Counted from the stretch's first letter, positions 1 through 10,285 are shown. The stretch: DNA of 64,000 nt from Cristatella mucedo (GCA_009760855.2 WPIO01000006.1:10143501-10207500), one strand, 5' to 3'. A program made the numbers and translations. The notes: generated by a model not told the origin, from the sequence alone.

Positions 1-319
1 GGAAGCTGGCGCGGCGTCTCGTCGCGTTGAACAGATTCTGGGATGCTGAAGTGAAGGCTGCCTAGTGTAACGACGAAGCCTTAGTTAGCCAGCTTTTTGC
101 TAGCGAGAAAGCGTGTTTCGAACTTGGAGCTCGCAATAGGCATCCGATGTCATTCGCCTCGAGCATCGAAGCCAGCCGCACAGAGTGGAGCGAGGCGAGC
201 GAAACCGCCGCGGCGGCCCCAGGCGCTAAGCGATCCACTGAGCTGCCTTTCGCTCGGCCTCGAAAAACTGCGCCAGAGCTCAGCGGCCTAGCTAGTCCTC
301 CCCTACCCATTCGGCTCAC

Positions 320-523
320 CTTTATGCTGTCGAGCAGGCGGGCGTCCTCGGGCACCTGCTCGCCAATGGCTACGAGTAGACCTTCATAGCCGTTATTGAT
401 TAATTTGATCCTTGATCTCGCAGCGTCTGCTGGCAGATCTAATCCGCTGAGCAGCAGCAGCAGCAGCAGAAGGGTAGGAGAGGCAACAGCATGGGCACTT
501 CGCGAACTCGTTGCAGACGCCAT
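320..523 (-). CDS. CLCA-family protein, first coding exon (signal peptide and start of N-terminal domain)
   Basis: The 68 codons start at an ATG (521-523) and encode a hydrophobic run of eight leucines ending near Ala-Asp-Ala-Ala, a good secretory signal peptide. After it comes IKLINNGYEGLLVAI, then VPED. This matches the start of the mature CLCA (calcium-activated chloride channel regulator) N-terminal domain, which in CLCA proteins is a metalloprotease-like domain followed by a VWA domain. The exon ends in AAG followed by the consensus donor gtgagc (314-319), phase 0. Everything downstream lies off the left edge. CLCA proteins are secreted or membrane-shed, self-cleaving regulators of chloride conductance. 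The family call rests on only about 30 residues but the match is specific; which paralogue cannot be said. Confidence 0.8.
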
Positions 524-1204
524 TGCAGCGTCGCTTTCGCCCTTTCGTCAGAGACAGCACGTCAGAGACCGTATGAGCTCCGTCCGAAGTCGACGTTTCG
601 CTGCTCCTGCCTGACGGCTGCCCACACACCGCCGTCCCCCGCCTGTCTCGTCCTGATAGATGGCTATCGGGAAAGGCTCTTATTGCCCGTCTCGCCCAGC
701 CATTTATCAAATCCATTCACGGATGAGCTGCCGCAAGCTGTACAAACATTCGCTCGAAATCGTTTCGAAACGGAGGGCGGAAAAGCTCTTTTCACCTTTG
801 TTGGTTGAACCGAAGGCAACGTCACTATCCGAAAAAGCTCGTGCTGCTGGGCACTGTAGATGTAGCTGCTTACCAGCCCGCGTGAAGCCGTATAGGTGTT
901 GTGAAACGGCTCTGCTCGGGTAAGGTCAAGGTCTTCTTCTGTCGAGTTTATTTCTAGTGCTATCCGTGTACACCTATTTTCTGTGGAGAGTGAAGAATTG
1001 CCTTAGCACTGCAGAAGCTCAAATGCCGCTCGGGTGCTAAAACGCCGAAAGCGATACGGTTAAGCAGACAAATCATTAAAAAGATGGCTTTCTCCGTTGG
1101 TTTTTGAGCTTACACTTATCTTTTTCTTGTTAGCTGCCGAGCGTTCTTGCTGTATGTATTGTATGTCTGATAAGCCACTGGTGAGCTGTAAGAAGCACCG
1201 CCGA
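524..1204. other. Intergenic DNA upstream of the CLCA-like gene
   Basis: This stretch should hold the 5' untranslated region and promoter of the leftward CLCA-like gene. I see no convincing coding exon, core promoter motif or recognised repeat. The first 400 bases are CpG-containing and GC-richer than the rest. Confidence 0.4.
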
Positions 1205-1412
1205 GAGGGGCCTGTGCATAGCTGTGGTCCGCCTGTGATGTGGTATGGACACAGGCCGGTAACCAGATGGTGGATTCACCATCAGGGTCGGCCGGTGCAC
1301 CGTTGTGGTCGATGAGTCATCGGAGTCGACCAGGGGGAGGAGTCGTGTGAGAGTAGGGGCCGAGGGAAGCCGTGCGCTCTTCGGCTCCGTGCGTTAGTAA
1401 TAAACTGTCGGT
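1205..1412 (+). repeat. Dispersed LTR-like repeat, copy 1
   Basis: The unit contains CTGTGGTCCGCCTGTGATGT, a CCAGATGGTGGAT motif and GCCGGTGCAC, and ends with a CTCCGTGC segment followed by AATAAA near 1401. The same blocks recur in the same order on the opposite strand at 2690-2945. A shared 3' block that ends at a polyadenylation signal suggests a solo LTR or other retroelement end, but no flanking target-site duplication was identified. Confidence 0.5.
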
Positions 1413-2689
1413 GTTGGGAATTGGCTGTCTCTCTGCTGTGCGAACAAACTACACTTGCCGACCTCTTTCAGTGTTGACCTACCTAAAAATAATTCACTCT
1501 TAGATGTGCTAGAAGAACAATTGTCTCCTTTGATAAACGACAGCCTCTTCCGGAAGTTGACACCGCCCCGAACGTGCACGAACAAGGCACCTTGTTCATT
1601 GCCCGCTTTCTAGCGCAAGTCAAGTTAAGAAATGTGTTCATTTTGCTCCTACTGGAGATATGTCTCGAATCCACTCCAGGAATGCGCTCCGTCCTCTAAA
1701 AGCCTTTAGAGTCGCTCCTGGTGCACGGAGGCGCCCCCTCCTGGGCGTTTTTTAAAGGGACCTAGAGGCTCAATTGGTCTGTTTAGCTTGACCTCAATTT
1801 GGTCGCGTCCTAGAGCAGCCCAGAAAGACGAGGACGCAAAGATACATCCTTTATCGATTGACACGGTTAGCTACCGCAGGTAGCGGTTTACCTGTCTAGC
1901 CAGCTTATCTAGAATGGCAAGTTACCAGGCAATTCTTTAAGCGGAAAGCCCTCGGGCTCACCTCTGCTTAAACCATCCAGCTCACCCCAAGTGACCAACT
2001 CGGAACCCGGACGCCGGAGAGATGCCGCCGCAAGAAACGCCGTTTGTAGCAGCATCTTATGCCCGGTAGCCGCAGCGGAACCAGACCAGACCAGGAGGCT
2101 ACACGCCGAAGGCGAGCCCCTGCAGGCTTCTTTTACCGCTCTCACAAGCAGGAGGCGCCTCCACCTGGAAGCGCCCAGGTCATCTAGGAGAGCCACTAGA
2201 AGATGTGCTCACTGACGAAGGGAGAGTTTATACGAAACCCAGTAAGCCAGCTCCACCAATTCATCTAGATTGTGATGGCTTTCAGCTCCCCTCCCCATCC
2301 CCACGTTGGTCCCTCTCTCATTATACAGCACTGCTTTCGAAAGATGCAAATCTATGCTCAGCTGCTACGTGTTGACCGGTTGGTATAAGCTTCCTACAAC
2401 ATAAAAAGTAATAAAATATGACTCATTTATATGGCACGCCTGGTGAAATGTATCTCTATTTAGGTGCTTCACATGTACCGCGGTGCTCGAGCCGAAACCA
2501 AATACAAACCAGCACCGCATTCCTGTGTACGAATATGCATAGGCGCTCCAAATGCGAGTGAGTCTTTACAATTTCTTACTGCATTTAGAGCTCTAAATAG
2601 TGAGAGAAATCCTTACTACCGCACCAGGGGACAGAGGTGTGGTTCGGAATACAGAACGCTGGCCCAGAACAACGCCGATTAATAGCGCC
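1413..2689. other. Intergenic DNA, nothing recognised
   Basis: Short open frames on both strands in 1.9-2.2 kb show no family signature, splice context or consistent codon bias. I see no RNA gene or mobile element here. Confidence 0.4.
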
Positions 2690-2945
2690 AACGGTTTATT
2701 GCACAAGGCACGGAGCAGCAAGATGTTCGACTGCCTACGCCCCCTTCTCACACTCGAGTCTCCACCCTCCTCCACTCCTCCCGTCCACCATCTCACCACC
2801 AGCAGGTTACCGGCCTGTGTATATACCACATCACAGGCGGACCACAGCTGTGCACCGGCAGACCCAGATGGTGGATCCACCATCTGGCCACCAGTGGGTT
2901 TCCAGATGGGCCTGTGTCCATGCCACATCACAGGCTCATCAGAGC
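2690..2945 (-). repeat. Dispersed LTR-like repeat, copy 2 (inverted relative to copy 1)
   Basis: Read on the minus strand, this carries the same motif order as copy 1. The CCTGTGATGTGG block is duplicated within it (around 2920-2940 and 2825-2850), and it ends at AATAAA on the minus strand (2695-2700). It is longer than copy 1 because of this internal duplication. Confidence 0.5.
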
Positions 2946-3899
2946 AGCCGGCATACACTCAAACTACAAGAGATATTGTCTGCCTCTATGTTGTTGTCCA
3001 TCTTTTTGGTTAACTGCCAGTAATCTTAATTACTTTATTTATCTCGCAAAATGTCAAAATAAGCTTCACTCTGATAATGAAAGAGCCATGCACATGCATG
3101 ATATTTCATTATTTTGCCTATTAGGAAACAAAATAGATCACTCGATAGAGGATATTTCAATTCAGACCTTAATATAGAAGAACCAAAACTTACAACCGGC
3201 CCCCGTTTTGTGTATCGAAATCACACTGCACCAGGGAATCGATAATACAGCACAGCACGGCAGCATGCTGGGTAGCGGACATCCGGGGCCCCGAACGTCC
3301 ATTCGTAATAAACTAGCCCTACGGCCTTGTCTAGCAGCAGGACAGTAATAAACAAGCCAGCGAGCGACATTCCAGCTGGAATAAATGCGTTTATTGCAGC
3401 TCAGGGCTCGCTGATATTCCGACTACCAGATGGACGGGCGCCCGAGGGCTGACCCAGGTCATGAGCTGGCCGTCTGCACTTTGGCCACTTTGAACTGCTG
3501 GCCAGGCCACATTTTTTCCAGATGGAGGACTACACGAGCAACCGATTGGCACCGAGATTTCGGCTTACACGAGGCACCTGGCACTGATGCGGTTGCCATG
3601 CACGGTTTCTAGAAGCGGCAGTGTCAATGGCCAGACGATGCGTTGCTGGTGGCCCTCCTTGGGGTGAGGCACTTAGTAGCCGTCAGTACCGTCTGCCGAA
3701 ACCTTGCCCCTTGTGTAACCGCATAGGCATAAGCAGCAGCAGCAGCACACTTATTATTAATCGCACAGTACGATAGCTATCTGGAAGCGGCACACCCCCC
3801 CCCCCCACGATGAGAGAGAACCCGGCATTCTTCCCTGGTTAGCATCCGAGGGGTTCGGAGCCTTCGAGCTCTAACAAAATTGGGCTCTTTTAGAAGTAT
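2946..3899. other. Intergenic DNA between the LTR-like repeat and the viral island
   Basis: No gene is supported. Three AATAAA motifs occur between about 3307 and 3386, a CAG-type triplet run lies at 3733-3746, and a run of about 13 C is at 3797-3809. Base composition changes abruptly from mixed to strongly AT-rich at about 3.9 kb, which I take as the left edge of the inserted element. Confidence 0.45.
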
Positions 3900-3916
3900 T
3901 TCACAAAGGGGGCAAG

Positions 3917-4282
3917 ATGCTTCCTCCTGCTCCTGGGCAGAAGCCTCCTGAAGATATTGCTAATAGAGCAAGTATGAAACTTGAATACAGTGGATACGAT
4001 ATGTCTAGTCGTTCAACTATTGGTATAAGAATTGCATTTGGCACTAAACCAAGTATATTCTTTGATCAAAAGAATAAACGAATGAAATTTGGTAGTGTTG
4101 CTGAAATCATTCAAAAATTTGGAAATGACTTTGCTCTTACTGTAATTCTAGACGGTGGTCATGTAACTAAAGATACTTATAATTCAGACTAAAGATTAAA
4201 TATTAGATTGAAACTTGAACAAGTTAAAGTTTATGCTGTAGATAAGAAACATCAAGATAAGTTTAATCCTGCTGATTATTAG
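3917..4282 (+). pseudogene. Unknown viral protein, one internal stop
   Basis: An open frame runs from an ATG at 3917 to TAA at 4190-4192, then continues in the same frame to TAG at 4280-4282. The part beyond the stop (rich in K, L, E and V) looks equally coding, so the TAA is probably a disabling change. The first residues are Pro-rich (MLPPAPGQKPPED), followed by a mixed alpha/beta-looking segment of about 75 residues. I do not recognise the family. It is the outermost gene on the left and converges on the phospholipase gene, overlapping its 3' end by about 20 bases. The Pro-rich start has a higher GC content than the rest and could be host sequence fused at the junction. Confidence 0.5.
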
Positions 4283-5114
4283 ACACTAAAAAATAAAAAC
4301 ATAAAAATACATAAACAAATAAAACAAAAAAAATTCGATTATATCTTTTTTTACTTATAGCTAACATTTTATCTACTGGATTCTTTGCATAATTAGTTAT
4401 CTTACTTATACTTGATGGATTTGATACTTTGTCTTTTAAGAAGTCCATTCCAAATTGACTATCTAAAATACCACCACCAATATTAAGACCAAGTCCTAAA
4501 CGACTTTTTGCGGCCATTATCGCGGCCACCGTTTTAGCATCATTACAAACGTAAGCCGGTTGACGAGGATCAAGAGAAATCCTAGCAGCAGATTCTGCAA
4601 GAACCATATCTGATAAATATCTTATTTCAGTTCTTTTTGGTTCTAACATATTACTTGTCTCCGTATAATCATTGTCATGGATTAGAGCACGTGCATCAAG
4701 ATCATTGACTCCGGTGTATCCTTGATCCATTCTTTTTCTAAACTGGGTGCCCGGGCCAGCATATGAATATGCACCTGTATTGTTAAAAGAACCACCTGGA
4801 ACATTTTCTGATTGCACACCTTTTGGTAATTTCAAATGAAACTCGCTACCACCTGATAATTTATTTATGAAATCTACGATACCACTTCCTTGCTTCCTAT
4901 TTGCTTTTAATTGTTTAATAGATAAATTCAATTGTAATCCAGTATAATTACTTCTACTTTTTTCTATTTTATTAAGTTGAGTATTAGTAAGAGGAATAGG
5001 AATGCTACCTGTCAAATCTGAATGCTTAAGTCTGATTGAGATAGGTTCCATTGATTTATGTATTAGTTTTAGTTGATGATCAGATAGAGTTAATTTAGTT
5101 TCATGATAAATCAT
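4263..5114 (-). CDS. Virion-type phospholipase A2 domain protein (parvovirus VP1-like)
   Basis: This is an intact frame of 283 residues. Near residues 117-121 is YAGPG, the calcium-loop signature of viral PLA2; about 30 residues later comes HDNDY, which fits the catalytic HDxxY. In parvoviruses this enzyme is part of VP1 and breaches the endosomal membrane during entry. The first 90 residues hold repeated L-x(3)-QL-x(2)-I elements (DHQLKLI, NTQLNKI, IKQLKA) alternating with short beta-like stretches, an arrangement I recall from Polinton and adenovirus-like minor capsid proteins. The last 25 residues are very hydrophobic (FFVLFVYVFLCFYFLV); this is either a membrane anchor or the product of a frame change in the T8 run just before it. 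The gene is divergent from the HNH gene across a 49-base spacer. Confidence 0.75.
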   Translation of the reverse strand: MIYHETKLTLSDHQLKLIHKSMEPISIRLKHSDLTGSIPIPLTNTQLNKIEKSRSNYTGLQLNLSIKQLKANRKQGSGIVDFINKLSGGSEFHLKLPKGVQSENVPGGSFNNTGAYSYAGPGTQFRKRMDQGYTGVNDLDARALIHDNDYTETSNMLEPKRTEIRYLSDMVLAESAARISLDPRQPAYVCNDAKTVAAIMAAKSRLGLGLNIGGGILDSQFGMDFLKDKVSNPSSISKITNYAKNPVDKMLAISKKRYNRIFFVLFVYVFLCFYFLVSNNQQD

Positions 5115-5166
5115 TTCTATATATAATAAAATAATTTAAATAGATAAAAAACATTGTATAGAAATG
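5112..5166. promoter_or_regulatory. Bidirectional promoter with two TATAGAAATG motifs
   Basis: The 49-base AT-only-like spacer separates two divergent genes. On the minus strand TATATATAGAAATG (5112-5125) runs into the phospholipase ATG. On the plus strand TGTATAGAAATG (5155-5166) runs into the HNH ATG. The same motif precedes other genes of the element, so I infer a virus-specific promoter that gives mRNAs with almost no leader. Confidence 0.6.
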
Positions 5167-5707
5167 AATCAAGATGAAATTGATGCTTTGAGAGAGCGTG
5201 TTAATGAATTATTAGCATATAATGCTTTTAGTGGAAAATTTACCTAAAGAGAAAATCGTGGTGGTTCTGCGAGAATTGGTGAAGAATCTGGATCAATCCA
5301 TCAAGAAGGCTATAGAATAATATCAATTGATAGAAAACTGTATCTCGCACATAGACTTGCATATTTAATAGTAACCGGTAAATTTCCACTTCATGAGATT
5401 GATCATATTGACGGAAATAAACTAAATAATTTGTTTAATAATTTACGTGAAGCAACATCAGGTGAAAATAAAAGAAATAGAGGAAGACAAAAAAATAATA
5501 CTTCAAAATGTATAGGTGTCTCTTGGTATGAAAGAGCTAATAAATATAGAGCTTATATTACAATAAAAAAAACGATTCCATTTGGGATATTTTGATGATG
5601 CAGCAGAGGCCGCTTAAGCTCGTGATATGGTTGCAATAAAACTTTATCTAGAATTTGCTCGACTAAACTTTACGTATTTTTTAACAGAAGACATTAAACT
5701 AGTTTGA
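5164..5707 (+). pseudogene. HNH homing-type endonuclease with AP2 DNA-binding domain, broken
   Basis: The frame starts at the ATG right after a TATAGAA motif. It contains the HNH core (HRLAYLIVTGKFP, then EIDHIDGNKLNNLFNNLR with the conserved D-H-x-D-G-x-x-x-x-N pattern) and, C-terminal to it, an AP2-type domain (SWYERANKYRAYI ... LGYFDDAAEAA ... LEFARLNF). It is interrupted by TAA at codon 28, by a frame change in an A8 run near 5570, and by TAA near 5615. The final stop is TGA at 5705-5707. HNH-AP2 proteins are free-standing or intron-borne nicking or homing endonucleases of phages and large DNA viruses. Its lone plus-strand position between minus-strand genes suggests a selfish passenger. 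Function in this copy is unlikely. Confidence 0.75.
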
Positions 5708-5718
5708 TATTCAGACTT

Positions 5719-6826
5719 CTAATTGCTGCATCTTTGTTTTATTTTCACTAGTAACTTCTTAATTTCTCGGTCTATTTCTTCTGGAGTAGCACCTCTGGAA
5801 TAAAGAATCGATAAAAGCATAGCAGACTCACTTTTATAGTTGCACGTTTTTATACCACCAACTTAACTTGCTTCTACTTTTTTAATTGCATTCTTTAGCT
5901 CTGGAGAATAATCAACAGCTCCATCCTCCACTAATTTCCTTCCATGTTTTGTATAGCTCAATCGATTCTTTACTACTGAGTTTTGTACAGTTCCTGATAC
6001 ATCAATATCTGTACCTTGATTAATTAGTTCTACCATGCTCTTCAAATCACTAATAGCATTTGTTAGTCTTTCACTTTGTAAAGTTAGAGCGTCCATCTTT
6101 TGCTCGTGTGTTTTCATTGGAGGTGCTTTTGCAGAGAACATTGTAGTATCTATTAACTTTTTAATTAGACTGGCAATTGAAATAGCAGTTTCAGTTGCTC
6201 CTACTGCTGCAGCAATTGCACCAACGATAGCAGGAATTGCAGGAATAAACCCTCCACTTCTAACTTCTAAGAAATTCTTCGACCATGACTTTGGATCAAG
6301 TTGAGATGCATCCCATTTAATTTCTTGACCAAAAAAATCACTTAAAAATTCACTCGGATTCCTTTGCCATGGGTAATTATCTTTTTCTGCAGCAAGTAAT
6401 CATAGTATCATTAATCTTAAGACCTATTTCTAAAGATTCATTAACTTTTCTAATCCTTCTTTTTTCTGTCATTGTTTTCCAAAAGACTTGTCCATATTTA
6501 CCACTACTAATATCATCTACTATTTCTTGTGTAAATAAACTTAGATCTAGTGTTCCTGTAAATCCACTAAGAAATCCACCTAAAACATTAGCACCAGCAC
6601 CAATAGCTTTAAGAGATTGTAAAACTTTAGGTACTAATGTTGCAATCTTTTCAGAAGCTGCTAATGATAATCTTGTTGCAATTTTTGGAGCTAATTGTGT
6701 TACTACTTTCTCTCCTATGTTTGTAGCAGTTGTAATACCTTCTATTACTTCTTTACTTGTTTTAGTTCCTTCTTTTATATCTTCACCTACACCTTTTCCT
6801 TTTCTTGATCTTGTTTTTTTCATCAT
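5719..6826 (-). pseudogene. Probable viral structural or membrane-active protein with internal hydrophobic segment
   Basis: The start is basic (MMKKTRSRKGKGVG), then comes a long amphipathic Ala/Thr/Lys-rich helical region. After a frame change at an A5 run near 6385-6395 the reading continues with PWQRNPSEFLSDFFG. Then follows a hydrophobic stretch (FIPAIPAIVGAIAAAVG) and a coiled-coil-like tail. TAA at 5863-5865 interrupts it, but the same frame stays coding-like (RGATPEEIDREIKKLL) until TAG at 5719-5721, only 11 bases from the end of the convergent HNH gene. A basic tip, a glycine/alanine-rich membrane segment and helices would suit a minor capsid or membrane-lytic protein, but I recognise no family. 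Confidence 0.5.
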
Positions 6827-6838
6827 ATATTATAAGTA

Positions 6839-7704
6839 ATGGGAAAAGTTAGAAAAGTTAATGGTAATATCTATACTAATATTGATGCAAATAATAATAG
6901 AGTAACTAATTAAGGATTTCCTGTTAATATTGGTGATGCTATAAGATTGGATTATGCTCTTAGTGCAAGTGCTGGTAACAATGTTATTCGTAACCCTTCA
7001 GGAGAAATAGCAAAAGTACCAAGCCTAACTGATTTATTACCAAAAAGGATGCAGTAATGAAATCACAATTGAATTGTAAGAATGTTGTTGGTATATTTGG
7101 TAATTCTGCTGATGGAACTGTTTACTCAGATCTAAGACCTTATAAAGTAATAAACTATGGATTACTAAAAAGTATGACGGCAGTATTTCAAGGTAAAGCA
7201 ATGGCAAGCATTGATATGGGAAATAAGAATATTATTAATGTAAAAGATTCTGATGTAGCAATAAAACAATGTGTTGATAGTAATAAACAAGTATTATTTA
7301 GATATTTAGGATTGAATTATAGTACTTATCCAAGTATATTTTATCTTGATATGTTAGGTTTAAATATTACTGCGAATGGAAGTACAGGAATTAAATTTCA
7401 ACCTCAACAAATTACACCTGGTGATATGCCTGTTATTGCACAAACAGGTAAGGTTGTTGCATATTCAACTAATCTTAAAACATTCTTTCCATGAGTATTA
7501 CCTAATTTTGGAATGGTATCTAATATTATGTATGCAACTATTAAAACTAATTCTTATTTAGAATTAACAAGTGATAATACTTATGGTGTAAGTGGTACAG
7601 TAGTTTTAATAATTAATATTGATGGTACATATAGATATGCTATTGATAAGTTTACAGTTGCAAGTGGAATTGCTTTTATTGATTTTATTGTTAGTATTGC
7701 ATAG
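6839..7704 (+). pseudogene. Putative viral structural protein preceding the fibre genes
   Basis: The gene begins at ATG 6839, 12 bases from the divergent start at 6826. TAA interrupts it at 6911-6913. At 7055-7059 the frame changes where TAA and ATG overlap (TAATG), so this may instead be two overlapping genes. TGA at 7492-7494 interrupts the second frame, which then runs on to TAG at 7702-7704. The product is rich in Asn, Gly and beta-forming residues, without cysteine clusters or charged low-complexity sequence. That composition and its place upstream of the two fibre genes suggest a capsid or penton-like subunit. This is inference: I see no diagnostic motif. Confidence 0.45.
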
Positions 7705-7709
7705 AAATG
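7696..7709 (+). promoter_or_regulatory. TAGAAATG motif that also contains the upstream stop codon
   Basis: TTGCATAGAAATG combines the TAG stop of the preceding gene (7702-7704) with the start ATG of the first fibre gene (7707-7709). It is a weaker match to the TATATAGAAATG motif used by other genes in the element. Confidence 0.4.
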
Positions 7710-8610
7710 TTAGGTTTTAGATAAAAAAAGTAAATGTGTTAGTGCAAAGAATTATATTAGGAAGACTGGTGATGTACTTAGTGGAAATCTAACTATAAAT
7801 GGAAATATTATAAAGAATTTATGAGATCCTGTTGATGTAACAGATGTTGTAAACAGAAAGTATACAGATGCTAACTTTGCTACAAAAGTTTCTAGACCTA
7901 CTACTTCTGATGGAGATGTTGATATGAACAATCATAGATTAGTGGATCTTGCTAATCCTATAAGACCTAGTGATGCTGCAACGAAAGATTATGCTGATAC
8001 TAAATTACCTATTACAGGAGGAACAATAAGAGGAAATTTAGTTGTAAATGGTGGAATTAGAACTTCAGTTCCATATGCCTGTGGAAATCCAGACCTTGAT
8101 TATACTGCTCCAAATAAAAAGTATATCGATGACAACTTCCTTAATTTACATGGTGGAATAGCTAATGATAATTTAGATTTGCAAAATAATTTTATTAGAA
8201 TTGTAAATGATCCTGTTAATCCTAATGATGATGTAAACCTTGGTTATCTAAATAAAATATCTGATGGAAATGTTGCAAAAATAACATTTAATGGAGTAAT
8301 AAATTCATCTCAATCGACAAATGTTTATGGAACAAACTATCAAGGGAAATGGAATGTTGTTATTGATGATATTGTAGTTCCTACTAGATCTTTATTTGTA
8401 ATTTCAACTATGAATGCAGCACCAAACGGATCACTAAAAATGCTAATTCCTCTTCTACCAGCAGGGACAAATTCTAGTTATTCACTTCAGTTATTTGGAA
8501 GTTATATTATCGATTCAAATAACAGATTAGTAGAAGGTTCACCAATTATATCTGGACAAGGTTTATTTGATAAAACAATAACTGTAACTGTTTGTATAGC
8601 AATATATTAA
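7707..8610 (+). pseudogene. Fibre-like protein 1 with phage-tail-fibre repeats
   Basis: The product is a chain of modules of the type G-N-L-x-V/I-N-G ... I-x-N-L ... D-P-V-N-x-x-D-x-V/A-x-x-x-Y. Examples are GDVLSGNLTINGNI, DPVDVTDVVNRKYTD, NNHRLVDLANPIRPSDAATK, and NDPVNPNDDVNLGYL. This is the repeat found in phage tail fibres and in fibre-like proteins of some invertebrate Polinton-type viruses, where it forms a trimeric beta shaft. The last 110 residues lack the repeat and look like a globular head. Damage: TAA at 7722-7724, a frame change in the A7 run that follows, and TGA at 7822-7824. From 7825 to TAA at 8608-8610 the frame is clean. It probably mediates host-cell attachment. Confidence 0.6.
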
Positions 8611-8635
8611 AATTCTTTCTAGAAAAGATTTACAA

Positions 8636-9868
8636 ATGGATGGAACATTGAACTTTGATTCAAACAGAATAACAAATGTTGGAGAAACTGTTGATTTATC
8701 AAAATCAGTTAATAAACCATTTGCTGATAATAATTATCTAAGAAAAGACTATGATCAACATATAACTGGTAATTAATCTGCAAACTCAAAAAAAGTATGT
8801 AAGTATATCAGATCCTGTCAATGGAAGAGATGTTGTAACAAAAAATATCTTGAGACAAAAGCAGGTTTATATAATCAATTTGAAACAATAAATGGTGACA
8901 TAAGTGTTGATAGATTAATAATGAATAGAAGAGAACCAAATTTTAATAATTATCAACCTACTGATTTAATTTCAAATAAGTACATGCATCATTTCTATTT
9001 GAAATGTGGAAGCTTACCATTTGTTAGAACATTTATCAATAATATTGGTTTTATTGGATATTGGGGTAACTCGATTTCAAACAGTATAAATAATATCGGT
9101 GTGCCAACACAAGCATTTTCTTCTTCTACTAACGGTCAGCAAATTTTATCTAAATTATCATATGTTAACATAAAAAAACTAGTATACTCAAAAATACAAA
9201 TAAAAATAAAAGATATTGATAAGTCAACTAATAGAACTATTAAGGATATTGACAGTAAAACTAGATATATGACATATCATTAAACAAATATTGATAATTC
9301 ATTTTTATTTAAAGATGATAATAGAACAAGAGTAATCTATAAACTTGTAGTATTAGGAATTAGTATAGGTGTAAGAAAATAATTTGATAGTGATATTATA
9401 TTTTTAAAATGTAGCTATAAATTTAATTCACTAAATCTATACTATTCTGATCTACTCAATATAAAGTATTATAATATTGAAAATAACGATATGTTAGTAT
9501 TAAGTGAATCTATGTTTAATCTAACTATTTTCAATAGAGAAAGAACAAAAACAATTGCTTTCAATCTTATTTATCCTGTTTTGAATTATGGTACCATTTC
9601 AACACCAAGCGATTTGGACTATATCGAGATTTTGTTAGTTAATGGTGTAAAGTATTTACAATTATCGTCAAAAGATTTTTCTGGTATTAAATATAGTGCT
9701 ACATCAAGTGAATGGTTCACATCTATTGGTTACTTACCTTCTGTTCCACCTGATACTATAGATGAATTGTCTCCTACAACTACAACTGTAACTGATACTA
9801 CAACTACAACTACAGCTACAGCTCCATATGATCCTCCAATGGGGTATGGACCTGAAGATCCCCGTTAA
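8636..9868 (+). pseudogene. Fibre-like protein 2 with Thr-rich C-terminus
   Basis: The gene starts at ATG 8636, 25 bases after fibre 1 ends. Its first 100 codons repeat the shaft module (FDSNRITNVGETVD, then SDPVNGRDVVTKN, then NGDISVDRLIMNRREP). The rest, about 300 residues, is a non-repeated head with beta-rich character, and the end is a threonine tract followed by PPMGYGPEDP. Breaks: TAA at 8774-8776; two nearly compensating frame changes in A-runs near 8790 and 8840; TAA at 9281-9283 and 9380-9382. Apart from the short shifted piece it stays in one frame. It looks like a paralogue of fibre 1 with a different head, as in adenoviruses that carry two fibres. Confidence 0.6.
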
Positions 9869-10249
9869 ATCTTCCAATCCGTAGTCTCTTTAATCAATTC
9901 TTCATGTATATCAAAACTCTTTCCTGCAGCTATCTCTTTCTTTATTTGTTTAGTTCTATTTTTTAGAGTAGGCTTCAGACTTCATACTATTTATTTTTTC
10001 TATTTTTAAGTATTTAAGGAACTCTTAAAAGATTGAACCATCTCTAACTTTAGCGAATATATTTGCTATTTCTGGTTCAGAGTGATTAATTCAAAGTGCT
10101 TTATATTATAATACTAGTTTTATAGCTTTTAACAAAGTTGATCTGATGTCTACAATTCTACCCTTTGGATAAGAACAGATTTTAAAGTTTGAATACTGTT
10201 GACCTTGTACTTCTTCAAGACAGTCTTTACTTCATGTCTCAACATTCAT
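9865..10249 (-). pseudogene. Small viral gene, heavily interrupted
   Basis: The ATG at 10247-10249 directly follows TTATATAGAAA. The frame of about 128 codons has two TGA and two TAA codons and a frame change in an A6 run near 9970, but between them it reads as a continuous charged protein (KDCLEEVQGQQYSNFKIC; FAKVRDGSIF; FDIHEELIKETTDWK). It ends with TAA at 9865-9867, overlapping on opposite strands the TAA of fibre 2 (9866-9868) within one TTAA. No family recognised. Confidence 0.5.
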
Positions 10250-10260
10250 TTTCTATATAA
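10247..10260 (-). promoter_or_regulatory. TTATATAGAAAATG start-site motif
   Basis: On the minus strand TTATATAGAAAATG places the TATA-like core 4 bases before the ATG. It matches the motifs at 5112, 10763 and 11057. Confidence 0.55.
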
Positions 10261-10285
10261 TGTTTTTATATTTTATTTAAATTAA

